Shown here piece after piece: positions 10,956-19,420 of a DNA stretch of 64,000 nucleotides. Origin of the DNA: Hyphomicrobium zavarzinii ATCC 27496 (GTDB taxonomy: Bacteria > Pseudomonadota > Alphaproteobacteria > Rhizobiales > Hyphomicrobiaceae); NCBI RefSeq assembly GCF_000383415.1, contig NZ_KB911255.1, forward strand, positions 170,001-234,000, in the 5' to 3' direction. Numbering within the stretch: position 1 is the stretch's first letter; each line of letters starts with the position of its first letter. A program made the translations under genes and the position numbers. Under the pieces are notes generated by a model that was given only the letters and a program-made list of their open reading frames with translations, made no database searches and was not told where the DNA came from.

Positions 10956-11930
10956 ATGACGCGTATCCTGGCTGCTGCAACCATGGCGGCGGCGCTCGTA
11001 TCCTTGTCTGTGTCGTCCACTTTCGCGGCGACCATTTTCGTTTCTAACGAGAAGGACAACACGGTCACGGTGCTCGATAGCGAGACGCTCAAGGTCGTGA
11101 AAGTGATCCCGACCGGCGCGCGCCCGCGCGGCATGGTGCTCACACCTGATTTCAAGGAGCTTCTCGTCTGTGTGGGCGACGACAACCGGCTGGATGTCGT
11201 CGATACGGAAAAGCTAGAGGTGGTACGGACGCTCGAATCCGGTCCTGATCCGGAACTGCTCGACGTGGACCCCAAGGGCGAGCGGATCTACATCGCCAAC
11301 GAGGACGAAGGGTACGTCACTGTCATCGAGCGCGTGAGCGGGAAGGTGCTCGCCGAGATTCCGGTGGGTGTCGAGCCTGAGGGCATGGCGGTGTCGCCGG
11401 ACAACAAGTTCACGGTCGCTACGTCCGAGCAGACGAGCATGGCGCATTTCATCGACAACGAGACGTTCAAGGTGACGGCGAACGTGCTCGTCGACACGCG
11501 GCCGCGCGTTGCGGAGTTCACGCGGGACGGCAAGCTCGTGTGGGTGTCGGCGGAGATCGGCGGCACGGTTGCGGTCATCGATCCCGTGACGCGCAAGATC
11601 GTAAAGAAGTTCGGTTTTGAGATCCCGGGCGTCCGCCGCGAGCTGATCCAGCCGATGGGCATCCGCTTCACCAAGGATGGCAAGACGGCCTTCGTTGCGC
11701 TCTCGACTGCGAACCGCGTGGCGGTGGTGGATGTCGAGACCTATACGCCCAAGCATTACATCCTGGTCGGCCAGCGGCCCTGGCACATGGCGCTCTCGCC
11801 GGATGGCGCGAAGCTCTACGTGGCCAACGGGCTCACCAACGACATGACGGTGGTGGATGTGGCAAGCCTCAAGCCCGAGAAGTCGGTGCCGGTGGGCCGC
11901 CTGCCGTGGGGTGTTCTGGTGAAGCCCTGA
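10956..11930 (+). CDS. YVTN-type beta-propeller protein of PQQ cluster
   Basis: A 324-residue secreted beta-propeller. After a signal peptide (about 20 residues, ending TFAA), repeated blades of about 42 residues carry the motif VTVLD...V...IPTG..PRGM....D...L. This is the PQQ-dependent-catabolism-associated propeller that travels with the binding protein before it. It starts 18 bases after that gene with a strong GAGGAGAGGA ribosome site, so the two are co-transcribed. Its role in quinoprotein function or export is unknown. Confidence 0.85.
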   Translation: MTRILAAATMAAALVSLSVSSTFAATIFVSNEKDNTVTVLDSETLKVVKVIPTGARPRGMVLTPDFKELLVCVGDDNRLDVVDTEKLEVVRTLESGPDPELLDVDPKGERIYIANEDEGYVTVIERVSGKVLAEIPVGVEPEGMAVSPDNKFTVATSEQTSMAHFIDNETFKVTANVLVDTRPRVAEFTRDGKLVWVSAEIGGTVAVIDPVTRKIVKKFGFEIPGVRRELIQPMGIRFTKDGKTAFVALSTANRVAVVDVETYTPKHYILVGQRPWHMALSPDGAKLYVANGLTNDMTVVDVASLKPEKSVPVGRLPWGVLVKP

Positions 11931-11963
11931 GGGCATCAGCGGCGGACTGCAGATAGATGCGGG

Positions 11964-13538
11964 CTACGCGCTGGGGCGGTTGGTCGTCGTGAATGCGGCG
12001 CGCGGGCGGTGCTGCGTCTTCTCCCAGATGTAGGGCGTGAAGGCGAGCTGGAACAGCGCGCGATAAGCGGCCAGCGACACGAGCAGCCAATAGACGGGCA
12101 TCATCAAAGCCGAAATCGCGAGCCTCTGGCGTCCGCGGCCGGCGACGGCCACACAACCCAAAGCCACGCCGGAGACATAGCCGAGCACCAGGTTGGTGAG
12201 CCCGATGACTTTCACCGCGTCTGACAGTGTGTGGTGGTGCGGCGCGCTCAATGGGCCGAACGCCAGCTCGGCCGCCATGACGGCATAGAACCACGGGTGC
12301 ACCAGGGCGGAGAGGATGACGCCGCCCATCAGCACTTGAAGCCCGAAGAACTGGAGCCAACCGAGGTCGCGGGCGGTCCGCACCGGGTTTCTCATGTGGA
12401 CCAGGTAGGTCTGCATCCAGCCCTTGAGCCAGCGGGTACGCTGCTTCAGCCAGGTGCGGAAGGTGGCGGGTGCCTCCTCCCAGGTGGTCGAGGTGAGCAC
12501 CTTCACGGTCCATCCGCTGCGCGCGAGGCGGATGCCGAGGTCGGCGTCCTCGGTCACGTTGAAGGGATCCCAGCCGCCAACCTCTTCCAGAACTGCGCGT
12601 GGAAAATGGTTCGAGGTGCCCCCGAGCGGGACCGGCAGCGCCAGCCGCTGGAGCGTGGGGAGGAGGCAGTCGAACAGCACCGTGTATTCGATTGCGAACT
12701 GGCGGGTCAGCCAGTTCTCCTCCGCGTTGAGGACGTTGAGGCGGGCCTGGACGCAACCGAGATGCGGGCTCGCCGCGATCAGGCGTGAGGCGCGCCGCAA
12801 CTGGTCCGGCTCCGGCACATCCTCCGCGTCGTAGACGACGACCAGATCGCCGGTCGCGCGTCGAAGAGCGTAATTGAGCGCGCGGGGCTTCGTGCGTGGC
12901 TTTCCGTCCGGCACGACGACGATGGAGACGTGATCAGGCAGCGGCGTCTCGGTCACCGCGCGGCGGGTTGCCGTGTCCGTCTCCTCGAGGATCAAAAGGA
13001 TCTGAAGCCGCTCTGCCGGATAGTCGATGGCGGAGAGCGCCGAGACGAGGTCGCGCACGATGCCGGCTTCGTCGTAGAGCGGAACGAGCAGCGTGTAGCG
13101 CGGCAGCTCGACCGGGTGGGTTTCAATATCCTGTTCAGCGGTGTGGCTCTTGCTGCCGAAGGCGGTGTGCCAAAGGGCAGCGGTGCGGAGCGCGACAACG
13201 CAAAAGAACGGCAGAACGAGAAGGGCTGCGAGGGCAAATATGAGCTGATCGAGCGCGATGAGCGCGGCGGCGAGACACGCGGGAGGGAGAAGGGCGAGCG
13301 TCCACTTCTGCCATCTCCACGCCGGTTCTCCGGCGGAAAGCTCGGGGTGGCTTCGGCGGAGGCTGTTCACGGCGTGGTCGAGGTCGCCGCGCTCGCGCGA
13401 GCTATCCCAAGCCGGAACGTTCTGGGGACTGCGCGAGGTGCCGAGGATGTTCGCTCGCGCCGCCGCCGCATCTCGTTGCAGCGGCATGGCCGGGCCTCGG
13501 GGCTCCGGGTCCCAACTGCCGTCGAAATCTTGAGGCAC
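11964..13538 (-). CDS. membrane glycosyltransferase, family 2, cellulose-synthase-like
   Basis: A 524-residue inner-membrane GT2 enzyme. Two hydrophobic segments (about residues 80-125) precede the catalytic domain, which shows the nucleotide-sugar DXD-type motif (VYDAEDVPEPDQL, about 235), the TEDADLG motif (about 333) and the QRTRWLKGWMQT motif (about 368) of processive enzymes. More membrane segments follow (about 395-500). This pattern fits polymer synthesis such as poly-hexosamine or a glucan, with the product unknown. It converges with the PQQ cluster. The reading frame begins with GTG at 13538, and an ATG at 13487 is an alternative start. Confidence 0.85.
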   Translation of the reverse strand: MPQDFDGSWDPEPRGPAMPLQRDAAAARANILGTSRSPQNVPAWDSSRERGDLDHAVNSLRRSHPELSAGEPAWRWQKWTLALLPPACLAAALIALDQLIFALAALLVLPFFCVVALRTAALWHTAFGSKSHTAEQDIETHPVELPRYTLLVPLYDEAGIVRDLVSALSAIDYPAERLQILLILEETDTATRRAVTETPLPDHVSIVVVPDGKPRTKPRALNYALRRATGDLVVVYDAEDVPEPDQLRRASRLIAASPHLGCVQARLNVLNAEENWLTRQFAIEYTVLFDCLLPTLQRLALPVPLGGTSNHFPRAVLEEVGGWDPFNVTEDADLGIRLARSGWTVKVLTSTTWEEAPATFRTWLKQRTRWLKGWMQTYLVHMRNPVRTARDLGWLQFFGLQVLMGGVILSALVHPWFYAVMAAELAFGPLSAPHHHTLSDAVKVIGLTNLVLGYVSGVALGCVAVAGRGRQRLAISALMMPVYWLLVSLAAYRALFQLAFTPYIWEKTQHRPRAAFTTTNRPSA

Positions 13539-13675
13539 CCTCGTCCCCCGAAGCGCTCGGCTTTATGCGCGCGATTTTCGGCCGCGCGCAGATGTAATGA
13601 TCTTGCCATATTGCTTTCAATGTTAAATAGGGAGATTGCGTTTGCGCCGTTTCTCTTCGAGAGGCCTGCTGCATC

Positions 13676-14566
13676 ATGACGTCCGAGACATCTCATTGCG
13701 TTGCAGCACGCGGCGCGGCGGGAACGCGAGGCAGGGCGCTTGCGTGGGCGATGGCGTGTTTCTGTCTGCTCGCCGGTGTGGGCCTCCTCGCCGCATCTGG
13801 CCACGGGCAAGAGAAGAGCGTCATTCCGGGCGCCGCCGAGGAAGCCGCGCCGGCGGAGCCTCGCCGCTTCGTCATCCGCTTTCTCACCGAGGGTGAGTTT
13901 CCGCCTTTCAACTACTACGACGACGAGGGCGTGCTCTCGGGCTTCAACGTCGATCTGGCGCGCGCGATCTGCCTCGAGGTGGGGGCGGCCTGCGATATCA
14001 AAGTGCGCCCCTGGGAGGAATTGCTGATCGGCTTGCGGCGCGGCGATGCGGATGCCGTGATCGCGGCGCACATGGTCACGGCCACCAGCCTCGCGGAGGT
14101 CGATTTTTCCGATCGCTATTTCTACACGCCCGGGCGTTTCGTCAGCCGGACCGGGAGCGGAATCACGGACATCAGCCCCGACGCGCTCGACGGCGTCAGC
14201 ATCGGCGTGGCGAAAGGGACGGCGCACGAGGCATTCGTCAAAGCGTTCTTCCGCGACAGCCGGATCGTGCTGTTCGAGAACCCGGAGCTCGCGCGTGAGG
14301 GCCTGCAGCAGGGCAAGGTGGATTTGATCTTCGGAGATGCGATCAGCCTCGCGTTCTGGCTCAACGGGTCGCTCTCGCGGCAGTGCTGCGAGTTCAAGGG
14401 GGACGCGTTCCTGGAGCCCAAGTACTTCGGGGACGGGCTCGCGGTTGCGCTGCCGCGCAACGATCCACAGATCAAAACTCTGATCAACGGCGCCTTGAAG
14501 CGGGTCCGGCAAAGCGGGCGTTTCCAGGAGCTCGTCGAGCGCTATTTCCCGGTCCGCATTTACTAA
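13676..14566 (+). CDS. periplasmic amino-acid-type binding protein (SBP family 3)
   Basis: A 296-residue exported protein with a long N-terminal signal region (hydrophobic about residues 22-45). It is followed by the family 3 solute-binding fold: FPPFNYYDDEGVLSGFNVDLARAIC (split across about 75-100), DAVIAAHMVT and GVAKGTAHEAFVK. It probably binds a polar amino acid or similar small molecule. No ABC permease or ATPase lies beside it, so it is an orphan. It is transcribed divergently from the GT2 gene across 137 bases. Confidence 0.8.
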   Translation: MTSETSHCVAARGAAGTRGRALAWAMACFCLLAGVGLLAASGHGQEKSVIPGAAEEAAPAEPRRFVIRFLTEGEFPPFNYYDDEGVLSGFNVDLARAICLEVGAACDIKVRPWEELLIGLRRGDADAVIAAHMVTATSLAEVDFSDRYFYTPGRFVSRTGSGITDISPDALDGVSIGVAKGTAHEAFVKAFFRDSRIVLFENPELAREGLQQGKVDLIFGDAISLAFWLNGSLSRQCCEFKGDAFLEPKYFGDGLAVALPRNDPQIKTLINGALKRVRQSGRFQELVERYFPVRIY

Positions 14567-14618
14567 GACCGGCGCAACCGTTGCGGTTGGGGCACGCCGC
14601 GGCGTCGCGGGCCGGCCA

Positions 14619-14636
14619 TTGTCATACTCCTGAAAT
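14619..14636 (+). promoter_or_regulatory. candidate PHO box before lipid-remodelling pair
   Basis: Two 7-base half sites TTGTCAT and CTGAAAT separated by 4 bases match the PhoB consensus CTGTCAT-N4-CTGTCAT at 6/7 and 5/7 positions. The site is 63 bases before the start of a gene whose family is PhoB-controlled in other alphaproteobacteria. Found by eye, without a background estimate. Confidence 0.5.
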
Positions 14637-14698
14637 GCAAATCCCTTTGTAAGGGAGCCTAAGGATACCCGCAGACGACGCGGATCGGAGGCTTGCCG

Positions 14699-15493
14699 AT
14701 GGGGATCGAACGCTCATACCGGACACTGTTCATTTCGGATGTGCATCTCGGGACACGTGCCTCTCAAGCCGAAATGCTCCTCGACTTCCTCAAATATAAC
14801 GACGCTCAGACGATCTATCTGGTTGGCGACATTCTCGATTTCTGGCGGATCAAGCGCGGCGCGATCTGGCCTCAGGCGCACAACGACGTGCTGCAGAAGC
14901 TCTTGCGCAAAGTCCGCAAGGGCACGCGGGTGATCTATATCCCCGGCAACCACGATGAAGGCATCCGCGACTACGCGGGCATGCACTTCGGCGGGATCGA
15001 GATCGAGCGGCAGGCCTTTCACACCACGGCCGACGGACGCCGCTTTATCGTGCTGCACGGCGATGAGTACGACGTGGTGGTGCGCTACGCGCGCTGGCTC
15101 GCGTTCCTCGGAGATCGCGGTTATGAGCTTGCGCTGTGGTCCAACTGGCCGCTGAACTTCATCCGGCGCCGGCTGGGGCTCGGCTACTGGTCGCTCTCGG
15201 CTTACCTCAAGCATCGCGTGAAGACGGCGGTGAGCTTCATCGGCGAGTTCGAGAAGAACCTGGCGGAGGAAGCGCGCCGGCATCAGGTGGATGGCGTGAT
15301 CTGTGGGCACATCCATCACGCGGCCAGCCGGGATATCGGCGGCGTTCACTACATCAATACCGGCGATTGGGTCGAAAGCTGCACGGCGGTGGGCGAGACC
15401 GAAACCGGCGAGATGGAGCTGATCCGGTGGCTGGATGTGGTGCGCGAGCGTAGAGAGGCTCCCGTGGCGGATGCGGCGCTTCAGGCCGCCTGA
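14699..15493 (+). CDS. plcP: calcineurin-like phospholipase C, PlcP-type
   Basis: Metallophosphoesterase of 264 residues with the metal-binding motifs in order: SDVHLG, GDILDFW, GNHDE, LHGDE and GHIHHA, then the NTGDW motif. It belongs to the LpxH-like group. Its pairing with an overlapping glycosyltransferase fits PlcP, which removes the head group of phospholipids under phosphate starvation to give diacylglycerol. It could instead be a UDP-diacylglucosamine hydrolase, but lpxH normally sits with other lipid A genes. The ATG at 14699 has GGAGG eight bases upstream and is preferred over the TTG two codons earlier. Confidence 0.78.
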   Translation: MGIERSYRTLFISDVHLGTRASQAEMLLDFLKYNDAQTIYLVGDILDFWRIKRGAIWPQAHNDVLQKLLRKVRKGTRVIYIPGNHDEGIRDYAGMHFGGIEIERQAFHTTADGRRFIVLHGDEYDVVVRYARWLAFLGDRGYELALWSNWPLNFIRRRLGLGYWSLSAYLKHRVKTAVSFIGEFEKNLAEEARRHQVDGVICGHIHHAASRDIGGVHYINTGDWVESCTAVGETETGEMELIRWLDVVRERREAPVADAALQAA

Positions 15494-16554
15494 TGCGAAT
15501 CCTGCTCGCAACCGACGCCTGGAGCCCTCAGATCAACGGCGTCGTGCGCACCTATCAGCGGCTCGCCCACGAGCTTCAGCTCATCGGGTCCGAGCTGGTG
15601 GTGCTGGGGCCCGAGAATTTCCGCCGCGTGCCCTGTCCGAGCTATCCCGAGATCGGCCTTGCCGTGCCGGATCAGCGCCATTGCTCGAAGCTGATCGAGA
15701 ATGCTCGGGTGGATGCAATCCACATCGCGACTGAAGGCCCCGTCGGCTGGATGGCGCGCGCACACTGTCTGCGCCGGCGCCTGCCGTTCACGAGCAGCTT
15801 TCACACGCGGTTCGCGGATTACGTGAGCGCGCGCTGGCCCATTCCTGAGTCCTGGGTCTATGCGTTCCAGCGCCGCTTCCATGCCCGCAGCGCGGGCGTA
15901 ATGGTGGCGACCGAGAGCTTTGCCGCCGATCTCAGGCGGCGTGGCTTCGAGCGGCTGCTTCCCTGGACGCGCGGCGTGGATACGGCATTGTTTCGTCCCC
16001 GGCCGGTGCGGCTCTTCGGAGAGGGGCCGGTTTTTCTCTATGCGGGCCGCGTGGCGGTGGAGAAGAATATCGAGGCGTTTCTGCGTCTCGATCTCCCCGG
16101 CATTAAAGTCGTCGTGGGGGATGGGCCGCAGCTCGCGGAGCTCGAAGCGCAGTATCCGGAAGTGATTTTCACGGGCGTGCGTGAAGGCGAGGGGCTTGCC
16201 GCCTGCTACGCCTCGGCGGACGTTTTCGTGTTTCCGAGCCTCACCGATACGTTCGGCATGGTGATGCTGGAGGCGATGGCGAGCGGTGTTCCGGTCGCGG
16301 CGTTTCCGGCGATCGGTCCGAAAGATCTCGTCACGTCCGGCGTCTCCGGCATTTTGAGCGATGATCTCAGGACGGCCGCACTCGCCGCGCAGGCGCTCGA
16401 CCGGGCGCAGGTGCGCGAAAAGGCAATGGCATTCACGTGGCAGGCGGCCGCCAAGCTCTTTCTCGCGAACATCGACACTGCGCTCGCGCAGGCGCGCCAG
16501 CGCGGCGATAGCGTCTCGCGGAATTTCCCCATGGCACGCGCCAGGTCAGTCTAG
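15493..16554 (+). CDS. glycosyltransferase family 4, Agt-like
   Basis: A 353-residue GT-B fold enzyme. The N-terminus (ATDAWSPQINGVVRTY) and C-terminal donor site (SLTDTFGMVMLEAMASGVPVAAF) are typical of diacylglycerol glycosyltransferases and SqdX-like enzymes. Its ATG overlaps the plcP stop, so the two are translationally coupled. In alphaproteobacteria with this pair, PlcP makes diacylglycerol and Agt adds a sugar to give phosphorus-free glycolipids. The sugar (glucose, galactose or glucuronic acid) cannot be read from the sequence. Confidence 0.82.
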   Translation: MRILLATDAWSPQINGVVRTYQRLAHELQLIGSELVVLGPENFRRVPCPSYPEIGLAVPDQRHCSKLIENARVDAIHIATEGPVGWMARAHCLRRRLPFTSSFHTRFADYVSARWPIPESWVYAFQRRFHARSAGVMVATESFAADLRRRGFERLLPWTRGVDTALFRPRPVRLFGEGPVFLYAGRVAVEKNIEAFLRLDLPGIKVVVGDGPQLAELEAQYPEVIFTGVREGEGLAACYASADVFVFPSLTDTFGMVMLEAMASGVPVAAFPAIGPKDLVTSGVSGILSDDLRTAALAAQALDRAQVREKAMAFTWQAAAKLFLANIDTALAQARQRGDSVSRNFPMARARSV

Positions 16555-16747
16555 GCCTGCGTCCGCCGGGGCCTTGCGGCTCTGTCTTCTTACAAATTCT
16601 CAATTCTCAGGAATTGCTCTGGCCAGCGATTCTGAATTGGCTATGCTCACCCGCTCTCGGGAAGGAAAGGCGCACGGTTTGCTCGCTCGCCAGCCCGCAG
16701 GAATACACGCTCAGGCACGGCTGCGCGGGTGGGGGGACCGGGCTTTC

Positions 16748-17329
16748 ATGTCATCTCGTTGGATGCTCGGCGTGCATGGACTTGCTGTGTTGCTGCTCTT
16801 GCCGCTTGCAGCGGATGCGGCAGCGGCCAAGTGCCGGATACGCAATCCGGACGTGTCGATCGCGGGTGTGATGCTGACGGATGCGGAAAGCGCAATCGCG
16901 GTCGTGGGCAGCAACGCGAAACTGATCGAGAGCGAGGACGATCTTCCGCACGCGCGCTTCGTCTCGACCAATGGCGTCGAAGAGTTGGTGCTGTTCGCGC
17001 CCTACGGAGCGGTGGCGGACGAATATGCCGAAGCCGAGGTGCGGTATGCGGGGCCCGAGGCGCTGGTGCTCAAGGATCTGCCGATCGAGAGCTTCAAGAC
17101 GGGCCGGGGTGTTCAGCTCGGCATGAGCGTCGCGGAGGTCCAGGCGCTGTTCGGAACGTGCTTCAAGTCACGCCAGAAGACGGGACCGGATCTGTTTTTC
17201 GAATACGAAATCGAAAAGGCCGATCGCGATCCCGAACTGACGAAGTTCGGCTTTCCCGTCTATTACGCGGAATACGAGTTCAAGAACGGCAAGCTCGTGC
17301 GTTACCGCTTCGGGTTTGCCTTTCCCTGA
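16748..17329 (+). CDS. secreted protein of unknown function
   Basis: A 193-residue protein with a signal peptide (MSSRWMLG, then a hydrophobic LAVLLLLPLAADAAA stretch). The C-terminal half contains LGMSVAEVQALFG, which resembles the loop of BamE/SmpA-like folds. It has two cysteines in the mature part. The open frame extends upstream over the end of the glycosyltransferase gene, but only this ATG gives a proper signal peptide. It lies about 190 bases after the lipid pair and is probably expressed separately. Function unknown. Confidence 0.65.
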   Translation: MSSRWMLGVHGLAVLLLLPLAADAAAAKCRIRNPDVSIAGVMLTDAESAIAVVGSNAKLIESEDDLPHARFVSTNGVEELVLFAPYGAVADEYAEAEVRYAGPEALVLKDLPIESFKTGRGVQLGMSVAEVQALFGTCFKSRQKTGPDLFFEYEIEKADRDPELTKFGFPVYYAEYEFKNGKLVRYRFGFAFP

Positions 17330-17377
17330 AAGACCGGCTCGGGACTGGTCTTGAGAGCGGGCTCTCGACCGCTCGTC

Positions 17378-17659
17378 TCAGCGAGGGCGGCGCGGTCCGC
17401 CGCCGGGGCCAACCGAGGACGGAGGGGGACCCGAACGGGCGTCCTTATGGCGGAAGTTGATGCGACCCTTCGTGAGGTCGTAAGGCGTCATCTCGACGGT
17501 GACCTTGTCGCCGGCGAGAATGCGAATGCGGTTCTTCTTCATGCGCCCGGACGTGTAGGCGATGACCTCGTGTCCATTGTCGAGCTTCACGCGGCAGCGG
17601 GCGTCGGGCAGCACCTCCTCCACCACACCTTCGAACTCGAGCATCTCTTCTTTCGCCAT
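17378..17659 (-). CDS. infA: translation initiation factor IF-1
   Basis: An S1/OB-fold protein that binds the ribosomal A site during initiation. The sequence [18 protein letters not shown] through the K-rich [14 protein letters not shown] and [25 protein letters not shown] is diagnostic. At 93 residues it is about 20 longer than E. coli IF-1 because of a Pro/Gly-rich basic tail (about 74-93), common in Rhizobiales. Confidence 0.97.
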   Translation of the reverse strand: MAKEEMLEFEGVVEEVLPDARCRVKLDNGHEVIAYTSGRMKKNRIRILAGDKVTVEMTPYDLTKGRINFRHKDARSGPPPSSVGPGGGPRRPR

Positions 17660-17778
17660 TCACACTCCCTGGGCGATCCCGACAGCAATCAAAGTAAGTA
17701 TAGAGGATACTTCAGCCCTGCCGATGGCAACGGCGCGAGCCGACAGAACATGGCCTCATTACGATCTTGCAAAAGCAA

Positions 17779-17804
17779 CGGGGAGCAGACACCGCCGCTC
17801 CCCG
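17779..17804 (-). terminator. cspA terminator
   Basis: Perfect 8-bp stem (CGGGGAGC...GCTCCCCG) 23 bases after the cold-shock gene. In the leftward direction it is followed by TTGCTTTT. Confidence 0.7.
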
Positions 17805-17826
17805 TGCTCGTCCGTTTTCTCTTGGC

Positions 17827-18033
17827 TCAGAGCGGGCGCAGGTTGACGGCAGCGATCTTGCCGTTGCGCCCACGCTCGGTCTCGTACGCGATCTTCTGGC
17901 CTTCGCGGAGAGTCTGCAGCCCGGCGCGCTCTACGGCCGAGATATGCACGAACACATCAGCCCCGCCTTCTTCGGGCTGAATGAATCCATACCCCTTTTG
18001 ACCGTTGAACCACTTTACAGTGCCGTTCGACAT
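17827..18033 (-). CDS. cspA: cold-shock protein
   Basis: A 68-residue single-domain RNA chaperone. It has MSNGTVKWFNGQKGYGFIQPE with the RNP1 motif (KGYGFI) and the RNP2-like DVFVHISA. It melts RNA structure at low temperature or in stationary phase. It ends with KIAAVNLRPL, normal for alphaproteobacterial Csps, and has its own terminator. The exact paralogue cannot be decided. Confidence 0.95.
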   Translation of the reverse strand: MSNGTVKWFNGQKGYGFIQPEEGGADVFVHISAVERAGLQTLREGQKIAYETERGRNGKIAAVNLRPL

Positions 18034-18690
18034 TATAGTGCCTCCAAAGCATCGTCATATCTCCGGACCCGATGACCGGAGAGTCATCAAATCGCGCGAT
18101 GGAGACTTCTAGTTTCAGCGTGGGGCGCTGTCGCAGAGTGAACCAAGGCGTGTTCGATGGCCTTATATGAACCGGCTTTTCTATAAAGGCAAGATGTTGC
18201 ACGGGGACGGAGGAGCATGATCTCGAAGCTGTTTTACCGTCGGTAAATTGAACAGCATGAGTAAATGAACGCGTTTCTGTAGCACATCTCTGGTGTCTGC
18301 TCTTTATCCGGGCACTAATTCTATGACGAAGGCGCAAGAGCGAGAATAGAGGCAAGTCCCTCTTTCAGATCGGTCTAAGCAACTTATGTAACGCGCTCTC
18401 CCGGCTGGGTTATTTTTTTTTGGATCAAACTTCGGGTTTTCCCGGAGCCGCCTCCCGTCCGGGGGCGGGCAACCTGCTTTCAAGGGCAGTTGCAAATGCG
18501 AAGACACGCCCGTATAAGTCCCGGCTGAGCCGCCCGGCGGGGCATGCCGTGGCGGCTTTTCATGCTTTTACTATCCGCGCTTTCCGCAAAAAGCGTCCCT
18601 CCTCCCGTGGCGAACCGCCTGGCGAGGCGGAGGGTTTGTCCAGCCGTTCGCGGCCGGACTGCGGAGCGCTTCGAACTCAAGGAGAGCAAA
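18034..18690 (+). other. long intergenic region between cspA and rpmI
   Basis: About 650 bases holding no convincing gene. It must contain the leftward cspA promoter/leader and the rightward rpmI-rplT promoter/leader. A run of ten T's at 18411-18420 follows a weak GC stem (CCCGGCTGGG) and could end a short RNA or act as an attenuator. GC-rich inverted segments follow around 18500-18660. No infC lies upstream of rpmI, unlike in many bacteria. Confidence 0.45.
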
Positions 18691-18891
18691 ATGCCCAAGA
18701 TGAAGACCAAGAGCGGCGCCAAAAAGCGCTTCAAGATGACTGGCACCGGCAAGGTGAAGGCGGCTGCCCAGGGCAAACGCCACGGCATGATCAAGCGTCA
18801 CGCGAAGTTCATTCGCGACGCGCGCGGCACCATGGTGCTGAACGACAGCGACGCGAAGATCGTCAAGAAATACATGCCCTACGCCCGCTGA
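18691..18891 (+). CDS. rpmI: 50S ribosomal protein L35
   Basis: A 66-residue basic protein of the large ribosomal subunit, with the family start [15 protein letters not shown] and the KRHGMIKRH segment. The ATG follows AAGGAGAGC. The open frame extends far upstream, but family length and ribosome site fix this start. Co-transcribed with rplT 51 bases downstream. Confidence 0.97.
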   Translation: MPKMKTKSGAKKRFKMTGTGKVKAAAQGKRHGMIKRHAKFIRDARGTMVLNDSDAKIVKKYMPYAR

Positions 18892-18942
18892 GCTCAAGTC
18901 GAGCTCGCCTCAGTCCATTCCAGTCATTAAGGAAGCAAATCC

Positions 18943-19308
18943 ATGGCTCGTGTAAAACGCGGTGTTACCGCTCACGCCAAGCATAAAAAGGTTCTGAAGG
19001 CCGCCAAGGGCTACTATGGCCGCCGCAAGAGCACCATCCGCGTCGCCAAGCAGGCCGTCGAGAAGGCGCTGCAGTACGGCTATCGCGACCGCAAGCGCCG
19101 CAAGCGCACGTTCCGCGCGCTCTGGATCCAGCGCATCAACGCTGCCACCCGCGAGCACGGCCTGACCTACGGCCGATTTATTCATGGCCTCTCGAAGGCC
19201 GGTATCGACATCGACCGCAAGGTGCTGGCGGATCTCGCCGTTCGCGATGCGGCTGCCTTCAAGGCGCTCGTCGAACAGGCGGCTGCAGCGGCAGGCAAGG
19301 CTGCCTGA
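18943..19308 (+). CDS. rplT: 50S ribosomal protein L20
   Basis: A 121-residue protein required for early 50S assembly. The family sequence [19 protein letters not shown], the Y-G-R-R-K-S region and [11 protein letters not shown] are all present. The C-terminus is Ala-rich. Forms the rpmI-rplT unit upstream of pheS. Confidence 0.98.
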   Translation: MARVKRGVTAHAKHKKVLKAAKGYYGRRKSTIRVAKQAVEKALQYGYRDRKRRKRTFRALWIQRINAATREHGLTYGRFIHGLSKAGIDIDRKVLADLAVRDAAAFKALVEQAAAAAGKAA

Positions 19309-19420
19309 CCTTTCGTTTCGTGCTCGATAGTCTTGGCCGCGCGATGTCCTGGGTGACGCCCCGGTTTCGGCGGCCTTTTCCTACGCCGCCCACCCAAGGG
19401 CCACTGATGGCAGGCATGGC

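Noticed and set aside
14699-15493. Annotation as LpxH of lipid A synthesis
   Set aside because: No lipid A genes are nearby. The overlapping glycosyltransferase and PHO-like box favour PlcP, though the fold alone cannot exclude LpxH.
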